Under the pieces are notes generated by a model. It was not told where the DNA came from, made no database searches, and saw only the letters and a list, made by a program, of their open reading frames with translations. 64,000 nucleotides of DNA, from positions 434,001 to 498,000 of the forward strand of contig OY756140.1 of the NCBI GenBank assembly GCA_963576785.1, in the 5' to 3' direction. Source of the DNA: Chlorophyllum brunneum. Its lineage: Eukaryota > Basidiomycota > Agaricomycetes > Agaricales > Agaricaceae. The position numbers were made by a program, and so were the translations under genes. Numbering within the stretch: the stretch's first letter is position 1; every line of letters starts with the position of its first letter. Positions 37,827 to 49,804 of this stretch are shown in pieces.

Positions 37827-38394
37827 ATTGAGAAGGGTGTTCTGAAGGGGATGTCGGGCGCATTGAGGTGCCCGTCTTGTATTCATTAATATACCTGCTT
37901 GGTATTCTTCCATCTGGACCCAGACAGCGGAATCCTCTGGCTACGTGGATCCTCGAGCTCCGGGGATCCACGAGGCAACGACAAAGATACCTGGGATAAT
38001 ACGAAACCCGATCTAGCTGTCTAGAGAAGGGAGCTATACGGCGAAGGACTAATCCGATCTATTTCCTTTCTGAGCTACACCGCGCGCTAAATTCTGAAGT
38101 CATTTATACGAGTGCATGCACTAGCATTGAAAATAAATACCGAAATGAAATGCGGCTGTCACCTTTGGTGCCCCACGCCGTGTAGAAAGCAGCTGAAGAC
38201 AGATATTAATGCCTATTTATCTGAGCAATCAAATTAACTCCAAGACTAAATGGCATTGGGATACCAAACCAATACAGGTACACATACAGAGAAACGTAAA
38301 GGTGATTGTGATAGTAAAGCTAGCAGTACACGAGCGCGCAGGAGACCGAGTAGCAGAGGTCCGCCTGAAAAGATATAACGACTTGGTTTCGGTT
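37827..38394. other. Convergent 3' region
   Basis: This 568-bp gap lies between the stop codons of the amidotransferase gene (plus) and nucleotidyltransferase B (minus). Apart from the inverted repeat listed separately I see no feature. Confidence 0.4.
37944..37972. repeat. Inverted repeat with 9-bp arms
   Basis: CGTGGATCC (37944-37952) and GGATCCACG (37964-37972) are perfect inverted arms with an 11-nt spacer, 118 bp after the amidotransferase stop codon and between convergent genes. It could form an RNA hairpin in a 3' UTR; its function is unknown. Confidence 0.5.
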
Positions 38395-40030
38395 TCACAT
38401 CCAACGAGAACTGGGTGCCTCCCTTCCTAGAGCTCGATTTGTCGATTTTGGCTGGCTAGCCACCGTACTAGTACGATTCGACAATGACAAACTCCTCAGC
38501 TCGGACAATAACTTCTCCGACTCGAGCTGGAGTTCATCTGTCTGCTGAAATTCAACTCCCCTCCTAGAAGAACCTGGAACGCCAGTTCGTACTGGAGGAA
38601 TCCACGGAGCTCGAAGAGCCCTCGACTCGGTCAGGGAGGACACTTCTCCTCTAAGATTCTTCTGCAAATGACCAGACTTGACTAGCTGTTCTGTGCGCTT
38701 GCGACGCTCGATGTACTACATCGTAGTTGAGATTATTTGTCACCCATGAGTCAAAGACGGACCTCTGTATCCACAAGAACCAATGCACCAAGAATATTGC
38801 GAGAGGATGCTCTAGATTTTCGAATATCCTTGTGCGCCTGGGTAAATACACGTTGAATCTCGTTGAAATTCTGGAGTGATAGAGAGGCTGTGATGTTTCG
38901 TCCTTGACACGGGTATTGGATAGTAATAATGTCGACAAAAGAGTGCACGTACTGGGGTCATTTGGGCATTGAATCACCAAATTACCGGCGCATCGGTAGT
39001 GTATCCAGCTTGCCCAGGTTTTTGACTCTAGGCAACCTTGGGAGACAGAGATATACTTGGTCTTATAGGGTAAATCCTCCGAATAGTATACGAGAAAGGC
39101 GAACAGGATGGCCCCTAGTGACTTTGACCTCATTGGATCGGTGAAGTATTCCTCTGGAAATTCATACGGGTTGAGCTATGTACGAAGGGCGCGTCAATCT
39201 CGGTCAAGATAGTATTCAGAAGGTACGTACGTCGAGAATGAATACACACATACATATCACTGCAAAACTGCTCAGACTATGCTGAGATGCATCGTTCAAA
39301 TTGCATTGCGAAAGCGCTCCCTTGATTAAAAGCACCAGTGGTCGCAGCGCTGGCATGGCTTTCAGGCGTTCCTTGACCCATGCACCATTCTTAAGACCGC
39401 CTGTACCGTTGATTCCGACGTCAAATTTAAGCGATCCTAAATCGAAAACCTATCAGCCCCCAAGAACCATTTTACTTTCTTGTTCTCACCAAACCCAGGC
39501 GTAGTGGAAAACTTAATGATTGGAACTCGTGCTTCAAGGATCTCCTCAACTGATCCACACCACCGTTTCCCCCTCAGGATACTGGCAATTTTCGAAAGTT
39601 CATACTTGGGAGTGACGAAGTCCGTGGTCTCAATAACCAGGTCAATATCACTGTCAGATTCAGCATCAATTCAGACAGATAGACGCGCGTGAAACACCTT
39701 TCTGGCAAACGCAGTCCACTTGCAGTGCTCCCAGAAGTATGTACCTGGCATTTTCGGAAAGGTTTTTCTAAGACGGCACGAACACACTTCCCCACGTCAG
39801 TAACCACAGTCTCCTCCTCCAGTGTTGGGGTCATATAGCCTACATATGCCACAATCTCGTCGTGGAGTCTAACACCAGAGTTCCGGAGTTCAAAGCCAAC
39901 AGTTGGTGGCGGAAAAAACGCACCTTCCTAACATGCTCTTGTACTCCTTGTCTGGTAGGATATTCAACCAAGGAGCTCGTTTAGAAGATGCTAAGGGCAT
40001 GGCAGATAGCGACCCCCTCCGGACGTTCAT
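38395..40030 (-). CDS. Trf4/Cid14-like terminal nucleotidyltransferase B, about 442 aa
   Basis: Paralog of the gene at 32,392-33,837, in the same orientation about 4.6 kb away. Exons are 40030-39924, 39868-39698, 39650-39490, 39436-39231, 39175-38953, 38902-38763 and 38715-38395 (1,329 nt). Core: LHDEIVAYVGYM, active site SGSTASGLRLPESDIDL with two Asp, third Asp in SLKFDVG, then KGALSQCNLNDASQHSLSSF, YISVSQGCLESK and SRNILGALVLVDTE. The Phe of the usual FGS is Ser, and the Arg of QRDLN is Cys; these positions are less strictly required than the Asp residues. The last exon adds about 106 residues rich in Ser, Arg and Glu (ESEKLLSELRSLSLSN), absent from copy A. The start is uncertain; the ATG at 40030 gives a short N-terminus ending in APWLNILPDKE, aligned with copy A. 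Confidence 0.82.
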
Positions 40031-40576
40031 CGTCTTGTGGGAGAGAACTCTGGAGATGGTCCCAGCAACGAGTCGTGAGTACCCGAACACACAAGGCAGT
40101 CACGGGTCACTGAGAGTGACACCACCGCAGGCATTTACTTACCGATTCTGTCAATCAGAATCATTGGAACGTCTTGATAGCATGCTAGACATACGCCCTG
40201 CCTGACGCTTTTCGAGGAGCGACCGAAACGGACTCCAATGATTGGCCAGTGACAGCGCAGCAAAACATATCATGGTAATCACATGCAAGTATTATCTCTG
40301 GCAGCTGAATTCACCATCCTTGTGTCTTCTCGAGGATTGATAGCTCGGATTCTGGATGAGCATGTCTCTTCGGTTCGCATGGCTCCGTCCTCTGCCGCCT
40401 AATTATTGCACCCAGCTTCTCATCGATGAGTCGCCATCTGCGAATAGGTTTCCCTGCACTCGTTAGAATCTCGGGCAAGATGACCCAAATGAACCTCAAG
40501 GTTTCTGTTCTCATTCGACGCATCAAATCCTACAATTTGTCTAGTTGTTTGACTTTAAAGACACACGGATGGTCTC
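40031..40576. other. Intergenic between nucleotidyltransferase B and the small secreted protein
   Basis: This 546-bp spacer lies between two minus-strand genes and presumably contains the promoter of nucleotidyltransferase B. Short open frames on both strands show no motif. Confidence 0.4.
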
Positions 40577-41391
40577 TCAGGAAACCGCGATGTCATAACT
40601 ATGGGACGTATCAGGTCACCAATAAAAACTGTTAATAGCTGGCCACTCACGTTGTCGGGACACCATCTTGTTTCAAGTTGTCAAGAGTAAGGGGGAACCC
40701 AAGGTGACCAGCAATGGTCGCAGCCCTAAGATGCACCACGGGGTGTAAGTAGCCGAAGCCCACGGTTGTTCATTGGCTTAGCGACTCACTGAACGTCAGC
40801 ATCATCATCCAATAGGTCTAAAACACCGAAAGGAATGATAGCGAGGGAAGCTTCCGCGCCCTGTGTAAGGAGGACATTATCTATCGTGCCCGAGTTCTTA
40901 GTGCCCAAGGGGGGAACAACAAGGCCTGGAGATGGGAAGGTGTGATCGAAAGACGCAAACTCAGTGCCGTTTAAGCCAGAAGAGCTCCTGAGCCTCTTAA
41001 TGGTCAACTCGACAGGGAGTGGGTTCTTGGCTGTGCATAATCCTCAGTACGTACGGATTATACTGAGTTGGCGATGACCTACCATCAAAGTCGATGCTAG
41101 TAAGTGGGGGTGAAATGTGAGATGCTCACAAAACCTTTCAAAAAGAAGGTCGTACCTGACCAGGTTGGTGGTGAGCGAATCGAGCTGATACAATATCAGT
41201 ATAGTTGGCAAAACATATCAACCTCACGGTGCGCATACAGTGATGACGACATGAATGTCGGCGACAAAACCCACGCCTAGAGCGTTAATGATATCGCCAA
41301 TGCCGAGCTGCCTGGGTTCTATCTGAGAGGGCACAGCAAAAACCGTAGCAAACAGGAGCGCAAAAATCGGGAAGAAGAAAGCGCAAGCCAT
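40577..41391 (-). CDS. Small secreted protein with LEA2/WHy-like fold, 177 aa
   Basis: Exons are 41391-41239, 41184-41156, 41096-41083 (14 nt), 41030-40790, 40725-40651 and 40598-40577 (534 nt, in phase). A signal peptide (MACAFFFPIFALLFATVFA) is followed by VPSQIEPRQLGIGDIINALG. After the 29- and 14-nt exons comes IDFDAKNPLPVELTIKRLRS, then FDHTFPSPGLVVPPLGT, NSGTIDNVLLTQGAEASLAI and IAGHLGFPLTLDNLKQDGVP. The pattern of an N-P-L-P-hydrophobic strand followed by alternating beta strands resembles the water-stress (WHy/LEA_2) fold; this is my reading of the pattern and not a proven homology. No Cys pairs, so not a typical Cys-rich effector. It is divergent from the LysM gene. Confidence 0.72.
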
Positions 41392-41445
41392 CTCAGTTAT
41401 CTCCCGATGGTGGTCACAAGGAATCTGACCATTACAGACTAGCGA

Positions 41446-41452
41446 ATTTATA
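41446..41452 (-). promoter_or_regulatory. TATA box of the small secreted protein gene
   Basis: On the minus strand this reads TATAAAT, 55 bp upstream of the start codon at 41391. Confidence 0.45.
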
Positions 41453-41928
41453 CATTCACAGAAGTACTCACGAACCCAGGGACAAGAGCGTAATCACGGG
41501 CGGGAATACGGGCGTGAGAGACAGCTCGATATCTTACTGGTACGGTTCAGTGGGAAGATTCTGTTCGCATGGATGAGTGCACTGAAATAGCATCAGATGA
41601 TGTTACAAGTCTCCACGAGACAGTTAGGACGCGAGTGTCGCTGATCCTATGACCTGGAACCCTAGTCTACGCAGCTTTGATGTGTATTTTCTTCAGAGCC
41701 AAAATCACAAGCCTTGACGAGAAGCATTTTCTGCGAATTTCGAAGTGTAGCAAAGGACGTTTTGTGTGACAGTCGGTGATATCCAGTCACAACCTGGGGC
41801 AGTGTCTCCAATGGCATCGAGCGTCGACTGCACCCGCAGGCTAGGCCTTGCCCACCACCGTCAATCACAGTCTTTGTCCACCAGCTCTTCTCTGATCCCT
41901 CTATTCCCGCTATCTTGTTCTCACTATT
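41453..41928. other. Divergent promoter region, rest
   Basis: The remainder of the spacer between the small secreted protein and the LysM gene. An open frame at minus 41662-41946 has no motif and overlaps the LysM first exon; it was not accepted. Confidence 0.35.
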
Positions 41929-42658
41929 ATGGGACGCTGGACGCAATATGATGAAGTTCGCCGTCTTTACTGGTCCTCATTTTCCATCAGCTGACTTGGC
42001 GAATACAGGATGATTATCGCCTGCCAGAGGGCATGAAGCGGATTGGGTACGACGCCGACAGCGGTCGCTACTATTTCCGGGATAGTGATGGTAGTATTTG
42101 GCAAGGGGCAGAGGGCTCAGAATTCGGGGAGCTAGCGCGAGGTACGTGTGACATATCGTCAAATCTACAGCTTCCTGACCTTCAGTCTAGTTGCTGAACT
42201 CCCATCGTCCCTTGCCGGCGCTAGCGCTCCGGGTGAAGACGACCTAGAAGCCGCTCCTACTCATTCTAATGGATACCAGCTTCTCAGCGCCGACCCGAAT
42301 GTGTGTAGCTCACTCTTCCTGACTCTTCCGCCCCTGACTCCAACCAATTTAGTCCACCATGGCGCACAAACCCCACATCGACATCAATGCTAGCGCCTAC
42401 AGAACCCTCTTTCCTTTCTTCCTCTTCATTGCAGTGATTGTCCTTCTTGTCTGGCGTCTGGTTCTTTCTCCTGGACTCACCACCAGAGAGAACTGCCCTG
42501 CAGAAACCCAAACATACTTTGTCCAGCCAGGCGATTCCTGCTGGGACATTGCAAAAGCCCACAGCATCTCCCTTGACCAATTGCAGACGCTAAACCCCAA
42601 ACTACAGTGCGAGCCTTTGACGCCAGGATCGACAGTCTGCCTCCCCCAGGATATTTAA
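41929..42658 (+). CDS. Single-pass membrane protein with C-terminal LysM domain (CBM50), 191 aa
   Basis: Exons are 41929-41955, 42009-42141, 42191-42300 and 42353-42658 (576 nt). The N-terminal half is hydrophilic, starting MGRWTQYDEDDYRLPEGMKR, with GYDADSGRYYFRDSDGSIW, an aromatic repeat-like motif. Residues about 107-127 (LFPFFLFIAVIVLLVWRLVL) form one membrane helix. The C-terminus is one LysM: TYFVQPGDSCWDIAKAHSIS, LDQLQTLNPKLQCEPL, TPGSTVCLPQDI. LysM binds N-acetylglucosamine chains. There is no cleavable signal peptide, so a type II topology with LysM outside the cytoplasm or in the lumen is likely. The acceptor of exon 3 must be the TCTAG at 42190 to avoid a stop codon. It could tether chitin or sense it; this is an inference. 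Confidence 0.85.
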
Positions 42659-43003
42659 CAAAGTTCAATTTTACCCTCATCCCTATGAGGAAAAAAGAAA
42701 GCATAGTGATTCGCTTTGATGTTTTCTTTCTTGGCTCGCACGGACATTGGCATCTCTCTCATCGACGGCTATTTTTGTATATGTATTTCTGATACCATAA
42801 TTGGAAAGACTCGATTTCTTTGATCATTCCTTGCAGAAATCCTGCCGAACGCCTCTCTAGCTCCTACGATCGTGGTACCCAAGATATTACATGTGCCCAG
42901 CCAAAGATTATTTGTCTTAACACCGCCCGCCGCAGGATTTCCGAAACATCATGACGACGAGACTCTGTAACCGAAACAATAATCCCCTGTCTTCAACGAT
43001 CGA
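42659..43003. other. Intergenic upstream of the carboxylesterase
   Basis: It holds the 3' UTR of the LysM gene and the promoter of the carboxylesterase gene. No gene was seen. Confidence 0.4.
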
Positions 43004-43009
43004 TATAAA
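43004..43009 (+). promoter_or_regulatory. TATA box of the carboxylesterase gene
   Basis: TATAAA lies 44 bp upstream of the start codon at 43048. Confidence 0.45.
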
Positions 43010-43047
43010 CGAGCATTTCAGCAATATGGGATCGTTCAATGTAAAAA

Positions 43048-45378
43048 ATGGCCCGAGCCCTGCTCTTGAACTTTACTGCAATTCTCCTATTTTCTGTTTA
43101 CGCACAAGATACTACTAGTTCTTCAGCCTCACCAACGGCTACAAATCCTACAGTCACTCTTGACCAAGCCACTGTCAATGGCGTCTCGACCTCTGGTGTA
43201 CACAAGTTCCTTGGCATACCCTATGCCTCCCCGCCTGTGAACAATTTAAGATTTGCCGCACCTCAGCCTGTAGCATCATATAACGGAACTATCGACGCGA
43301 CCCGCTTTGGCAACTCGTGCCCTCAACAAAATGCTTCACTCGTCTCACCCTACTTTCACTTCCGCAAAAGAGGAGGTGAATTTGGGCCAATAAAGATCGA
43401 CCCACATTGGACAGATGTTGACTTTGATGATGATGATGCTCCACCGGAAAGCGAAGATTGTAAATATCATTCACTTCGACGAGTGATTATGGATTTGACG
43501 AGGTCCATATTACACAGGTTTGACAATGAACATCATGCGACCTGATAATATCACAGAGTCTTCGAACATTCCTGTCGTGGTAGTGAGCTTTAGTTCTGTT
43601 CCACCTTTCCCAATACAGACCTGACAAAGTGCGTGTAGTGGATCGTTGGAGGTAGCTTAACCAGCTAGAGAAGGGGAAACTTTATTGATCATTCATCTCA
43701 GGTGGATTCGAAACAGGAACTACCTATTAGTACGTCGTCATACATCCACTTATTACCTTCACTAACACGATGTGCAGCTCCGACGATGACAACGCGAAGC
43801 TCGTCCAACGGTCAAATGAACTCAGCCAACCACTTATATTTGTTTCCATGAACTATCGGTTCGTTTAATCAGTAATCTCATATATTACCTGTTAATTCAT
43901 TCACTTTGTAGAGTAGCTGGTAAGCATATCAGGCATCCATGTGTCCCTGGCGTGTCCATCATGAACCAATAGGTTGGGGTTTCTTGGCGAGTCAAGAGAC
44001 CAAAAATGCTAATGCCACTAATATCGGTCTAAGAGATCGTGAGTACAACTGTCCTCCCGTTGTGAAAATTTATTGAGTTCTCGACTTGCAGAACGCCTGG
44101 CCTTACAGTGGGTTAACAAGTACATTGGGAAGTTTGGTGGTGATAACAGTCGCGTCACCATGTATGTGTACGAATCTATCCAGAGGGATTTGCTACTGAC
44201 GCATAGATTACTGATAGATGGGGTCAATCTGCTGGGGCCATCTCCGCCTCCCTTCATATGCTTACCAGTAACGGAAGTACAGATGGATTGTTCCGCGGAG
44301 CTTTCATGCAATCGGGCGCTCCCATTCCAGTTGGCAACTACACTCAGGGTCAGGTGCGTAGCTGTCGCAGTTCCTCTCATTTGGTCCCTTCTCACATTCT
44401 TTTCAAGGTCTGGTACGACCAATTAGTCAACCAGACGAACTGCACGGGGTCAAGTGATACCTTGAACTGTCTTCGAACCGTTCCATACGAAGATATGAAG
44501 ACCGTCATCAATAGAACGCCCAACTATTATTCTTACTCATCCCTGGACCTCGTCTGGGTTCCAAGAGCTGATGGTGACTTTCTTGTGGACAATCCGCAGA
44601 ACCTAGTTAGGAATGGCATAGTGGCCAATATCCCTTGCGTTAGCGGTAAGCATCCCTGCCAACTTGATCGCTCCTACGTCACTAATATCAGTTTCCAGGT
44701 AATGTCGCAGATGAAGGGACAATATTCGCCCTCACGTCTCTTAATGTCACCACCGACGACGAATTCAGGGAGTTCCTAAAATTTACTTATCTCTCTGATG
44801 TCCCAGATCAGAACGTCACCGAAGTCATGAGCCTATACCCCTCTGACCGAAGCGAGGGGTCCCCATTCAATACTTCTTCTCTCAATGGTATAACTTCACA
44901 ATACAAGAGGAGCGCTGCATTCCAGGGTGATGCTGTATTCCAGGCGCCGAGAAGATATTTCGTTCAACAGCGGTCTGGAAATCAGCCGATCTGGACCTAT
45001 CGTACGTTAGATTCCCTCTAAATTTTGCCATGGACGCTCATGTTAGTTTCAGAGGACAGCAGAGGGATGAATACACCATTCGTCGGAGCAGTGAGTGATG
45101 AACCTCTACTTCATCTCCGATATACTTAATGCGACATCTAGTACCATTCTTCCGACCTCTCGAAACACGTTTTGGATGACTATCTCATCCGCTTCGTGAC
45201 TAACCTCAACCCGAACAATGGTACGGGACCTGATTGGCCGCAATACGACAATAATTCGAAGCAGATCTATTGGTTCACTCATGATGATGACGATACGGGT
45301 GTTGAGGTTGCGACGGACGACTACCGGGTACCTCAGATGGTGTATCTCACTAATCTTGGCTTGGCGTACCCTTTGTAA
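43048..45378 (+). CDS. Secreted type-B carboxylesterase/lipase, 565 aa
   Basis: Extracellular ester hydrolase of the Candida rugosa lipase/cholinesterase family. The 13 exons are 43048-43459, 43518-43579, 43639-43651 (13 nt), 43702-43729, 43778-43858, 43912-43919 (8 nt), 43973-44038, 44092-44161, 44218-44353, 44408-44645, 44699-45001, 45047-45090 and 45142-45378 (1,698 nt). A signal peptide ([18 protein letters not shown]) precedes a Ser/Thr linker. Motifs in order: [31 protein letters not shown], oxyanion loop WIVGGGFETG, nucleophile WGQSAGA (Ser251), acid [10 protein letters not shown] (Glu377), base GAYHSSDLS (His489). The triad is complete. Many N-glycosylation sequons occur. An unusual acidic insert ([16 protein letters not shown]) sits near residue 130. 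The two microexons are required to join the oxyanion loop and RVAGWGFLAS. Confidence 0.93.
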
Positions 45379-45667
45379 ATGTTTCTCGCGCATGAGTTGA
45401 GAATGAAATCGCACTGTCTATCACGGCCAGCGGATGAACTCTCGTGGAATCATTACCTTGGACAACGTCTGATAACTTGATGTTTGTGCTGATTTACGCT
45501 CAGTGAAGTCTTCTATGACATTATTTGCTGGAAGCAGGGGGTCATATGCGCCATTCTGTTCATGAAACAAGAGAATTTATCGTTCCAGGAAAGCATATCA
45601 TAATATACAAAGTTCATCTACAGAAACGCAATAGCATTGGGATAGGTCCGATTCCAATATGGGTTTA
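45379..45667. other. Convergent 3' gap
   Basis: Between the stop codons of the carboxylesterase (plus) and thioredoxin 1 (minus); probably both 3' UTRs. No gene was seen. Confidence 0.4.
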
Positions 45668-46158
45668 TTAAGGGATCACCTTGGTGATCAGAGTCTGTCA
45701 ACGCCATCAGACATGAAACAGAAGAAAAGGAAGCATCGTGCACTGACTTGAAGCCCACCAGGGTCTGCACCTACCAATTCGCCTACTTTTTCTCCATTCT
45801 TAAATACCATGAACGTAGGCATCTATATGTTATCATGAATAATCAGTAGCCCGCGGAGATAATGGTGCGAATAACACACAGCCCTGATTCCGACCTCTTG
45901 CGAGATATCCGATCGTTCATCTACATCGACCTTACGAAACTGGATTTTTTCGGGGCCGAACTTGCTGGCTAACTTCTCAAAGATCGGGCTTATCACACGG
46001 CAGGGGCCGCACCACGTTGCCCAGAAATCGATGATGACAGGGACGTCACCCTTAATCTAAGAAGCTATCAGGCTGGGTCCTCAGAGGAAACCTGGTTGGT
46101 GATGAATGCATACGAGGTTCTGGAAGTCACTGAGACTGTTGATTGCCTCTACACCCAT
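45668..46158 (-). CDS. Thioredoxin 1 of a tandem pair, 107 aa
   Basis: Cytosolic dithiol-disulfide oxidoreductase that passes electrons from thioredoxin reductase to ribonucleotide reductase, peroxiredoxins and others. Exons are 46158-46114, 46056-45880, 45822-45748 and 45694-45668 (324 nt). The active site is [17 protein letters not shown] (Cys31, Cys34), followed by KVDVDERSDISQEVGIRA and MPTFMVFKNGEKVGEL with the cis-Pro. Length and residues are canonical, and no targeting peptide is seen. It has the same protein length and the same three intron positions as thioredoxin 2 immediately upstream, so it arose by tandem duplication. Confidence 0.96.
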
Positions 46159-46228
46159 GGTTGGTTCCTGAACTTATGTGACTGATGGGAAGGAGATGGG
46201 ATTTGATAAACGGGAAAGGATGGCAACT

Positions 46229-46295
46229 CTTTATATGGCCTCAGTGAGTTAAGTTGGGGACTGTCAATCAGGTGGATTGGTGAGCAGATCACATG
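46229..46295 (-). promoter_or_regulatory. Promoter of thioredoxin 1: TATA motif plus shared CCAAT-containing block
   Basis: On the minus strand a CATATAAAG motif (46229-46237) lies 71 bp before the start codon. Further upstream is a 21-bp block at 46275-46295 that is identical to one in front of thioredoxin 2 (47264-47284). The block contains CCAAT on the coding strand (CTCACCAATC end), the target of the HAP/NF-Y complex. Confidence 0.6.
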
Positions 46296-46669
46296 GTACC
46301 ATGTTATGAGCTTCGTCAATATGATGTTATTATGCTCCAGGTCGGCCTATCCTGGTCATCTCTGCTGCCACTTACGCTATGCGAAGCGCCCGCTCTACCC
46401 TGATCTGGTTCTAGACTTGGTAGTGGTATCGCCTTCGTGAGAATAAGCACTTGTAAGCATTGGGGAGTGGGAGATAACTGGGCGATGTGGATATCTATTC
46501 GGGCGGGGTAAGATCGGCACCAAAATCGGGTTTCACTGGAATCCAACAGGCTCCCTGGTCTGTCACATAGCTTGCTTGAACATCGTAGAGATGGAAAATC
46601 GGAATTACTGAGGTAGGTACGCGGAATCAAATATGCATAGATATTGTCCAAGGTAGATGCGCTTCATCA

Positions 46670-47154
46670 TTAGCACAGTCCTTTCGCATCGCCGATCAAC
46701 GCCTATCGAATGGTGAGTGGTTGGGAATATATGTATGTGTGTAAGCCTCTGCTACCCACCTCAAGCTTCCCTGGGTGTGCACCGACCAGGTCTTGAACCT
46801 TCTTTCCGTCCTTGAATAGCATGAAGGTAGGCATCTAAGTGTCACCGCGATCAGCCCCAGTACAGAACAGGGAAACCAAGAACATACCGCCCTAATTCCA
46901 ACTGACTGCGAAATTTCGGCTTCCTCATCAACGTCGACCTTGTAGAACTCGACGCCCTCAATATTTTCGGAAAACTTCTCAAAAATAGGGCTGATGACAC
47001 GGCACGGGCCACACCATGTGGCCCAGAAATCGATAACTACAGGTTTGCCAGAGGCAGTCTAGTGGACAGCTTAATTGCATTGATTATAAGACTGCGGGCG
47101 AATACGTACGATTTCCTCGAACTGGGAGAGGCCTTTGATAGGTGTGACGGGCAT
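46670..47154 (-). CDS. Thioredoxin 2 of a tandem pair, 107 aa
   Basis: Exons are 47154-47110, 47058-46888, 46834-46760 and 46702-46670 (324 nt). It starts [15 protein letters not shown]; the active site is [17 protein letters not shown] (Cys31, Cys34), then [18 protein letters not shown] and [16 protein letters not shown], ending LIGDAKGLC. Cytosolic thioredoxin with all functional residues. Compared with copy 1, most changes lie outside the active site, and the C-terminal exon differs (KGLC against TKVIP). The free Cys at the very end is unusual for a cytosolic thioredoxin. The copies share orientation, intron positions and a promoter block, pointing to a duplication that included the regulatory region. 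Confidence 0.96.
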
Positions 47155-47213
47155 GGTTTAAAATGTCGTTGAGGTAGAGAAGAGTAATGGGCCTGGTGAG
47201 AGCTCCGAATCCT

Positions 47214-47284
47214 CTTTATATGACGTTTGTTATCAGATAGAAGACTACCGGTTTTGTCAGGGAGATTGGTGAGCAGATCACATG
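47214..47284 (-). promoter_or_regulatory. Promoter of thioredoxin 2: TATA motif plus shared CCAAT-containing block
   Basis: CATATAAAG on the minus strand (47214-47222) is 60 bp before the start codon, and the 21-bp block identical to that of thioredoxin 1 lies at 47264-47284, 110 bp before the start codon (117 bp in copy 1). Conserved spacing supports a functional element. Confidence 0.6.
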
Positions 47285-47387
47285 CTATCACGTTTTGTCA
47301 GGGTTGTAGTATAATTGTATCTCCAACCGCCGCAACAATCACCGTAAAATTAGCAATCTCTATCATTCTTTCTCGTGAACCTATAGT

Positions 47388-48176
47388 TCACTCCGAACCC
47401 GAACTCGAGCCGTAGTCATCATCTTTGTGAGAAAACGTGATCAAGACATGCAGTATATTGGCAATTAAACCACTCCTACCATCAGCAATATCGGCATGAC
47501 TGATTGTATTCTGTGCTCTGGCCTTCTGGATGAGGGCCCGAACGCCTGTGTCTCCCGGGCGCAGGAGGTCTAGGACTGTGTCACCGTTCTTGTCTTCGAT
47601 CCTAGGGGAGGATGGTAAGCAATGTCCAGATCTGACCCCAAATCATTCGCATACGTCGCATCTGCGCCAGCATCCAGAAGGGATTCAATGATCCTTTCGC
47701 GATCTTCACTCTCAAGTTTGATAGCACAGTGAAGAGGGGTCTCTCCCGTCAGTTTATTGGGTGGATCAACGTCGCATTCATCGTGGCTCAAAATATGTTC
47801 AAGAACATCGAGTGATTCGTTTTTGACGCTGGTGAAGGGGGTGGTCAGCAAGTGGGTTTATGGCTTGGATTCAAAGAGACGGCATACGCAAGATGCAGGG
47901 CTGCGGTTTGGTAGTGAGAAACTATGACTTGTTTCGTATTGAACGGCACATACGAGTATCACCTGCGCTGTTAGAGAGTCAGCATTGGGTGTCAGGAACG
48001 ACGATAGATTCTCCGCACCCATCCTGACAATTGATCTCTGCACCGTCGTCAATAGCTTCGAGGAGATTGTCCTCATCATCGCTGCGTGCAGCGGCAAGCA
48101 ACCTTTCATCTGTACAGCATGATATGTCAGCGGGGGCGTTATCCCAGATGGGTAGTTTTACTGGGCGTAGCACCAT
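47388..48176 (-). CDS. Small ankyrin-repeat protein, 171 aa
   Basis: Cytosolic or nuclear protein resembling the short fungal ankyrin proteins of the yeast YCR051W type; partners unknown. Exons are 48176-48019, 47967-47954 (14 nt), 47900-47888 (13 nt), 47828-47655, 47601-47480 and 47422-47388 (516 nt). Two consecutive exons of 14 and 13 nt are needed to produce the ankyrin consensus DGAGDTPLHLA. After DERLLAAARSDDEDNLLEAI the repeats continue with DVLEHILSHDECDVDPP, LTGETPLHCAI, IIESLLDAGADAT and EDKNGDTVLDLLRP. The C-terminus is acidic and Ser-rich (DDDDYGSSSGSE). The start codon is 43 bp from that of the divergent kinase gene. Confidence 0.85.
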
Positions 48177-49614
<1,438 letters not shown>

Positions 49615-49804
49615 ACTTTTACTCCTTGCCAGTTCGTTCTACACCAGGCTTGGATATGTGGACGAGAAGAAATGGATAATAGAGGTTAAGATACTGTTTG
49701 GTATAAGGACAACAATCAGAGTACATGATACACTTGTCATATGATCCAAGAGAAAAGATGGGAACCTTTTAACTGTCAACAGAAACCCTGTTGATATGTC
49801 GAGT

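Noticed and set aside
43639..43715. Val instead of His in the carboxylesterase oxyanion loop (WIVGGGF)
   Set aside because: Fungal type-B lipases vary at this position (for example Phe in Candida rugosa lipase), so it is not evidence of inactivity.
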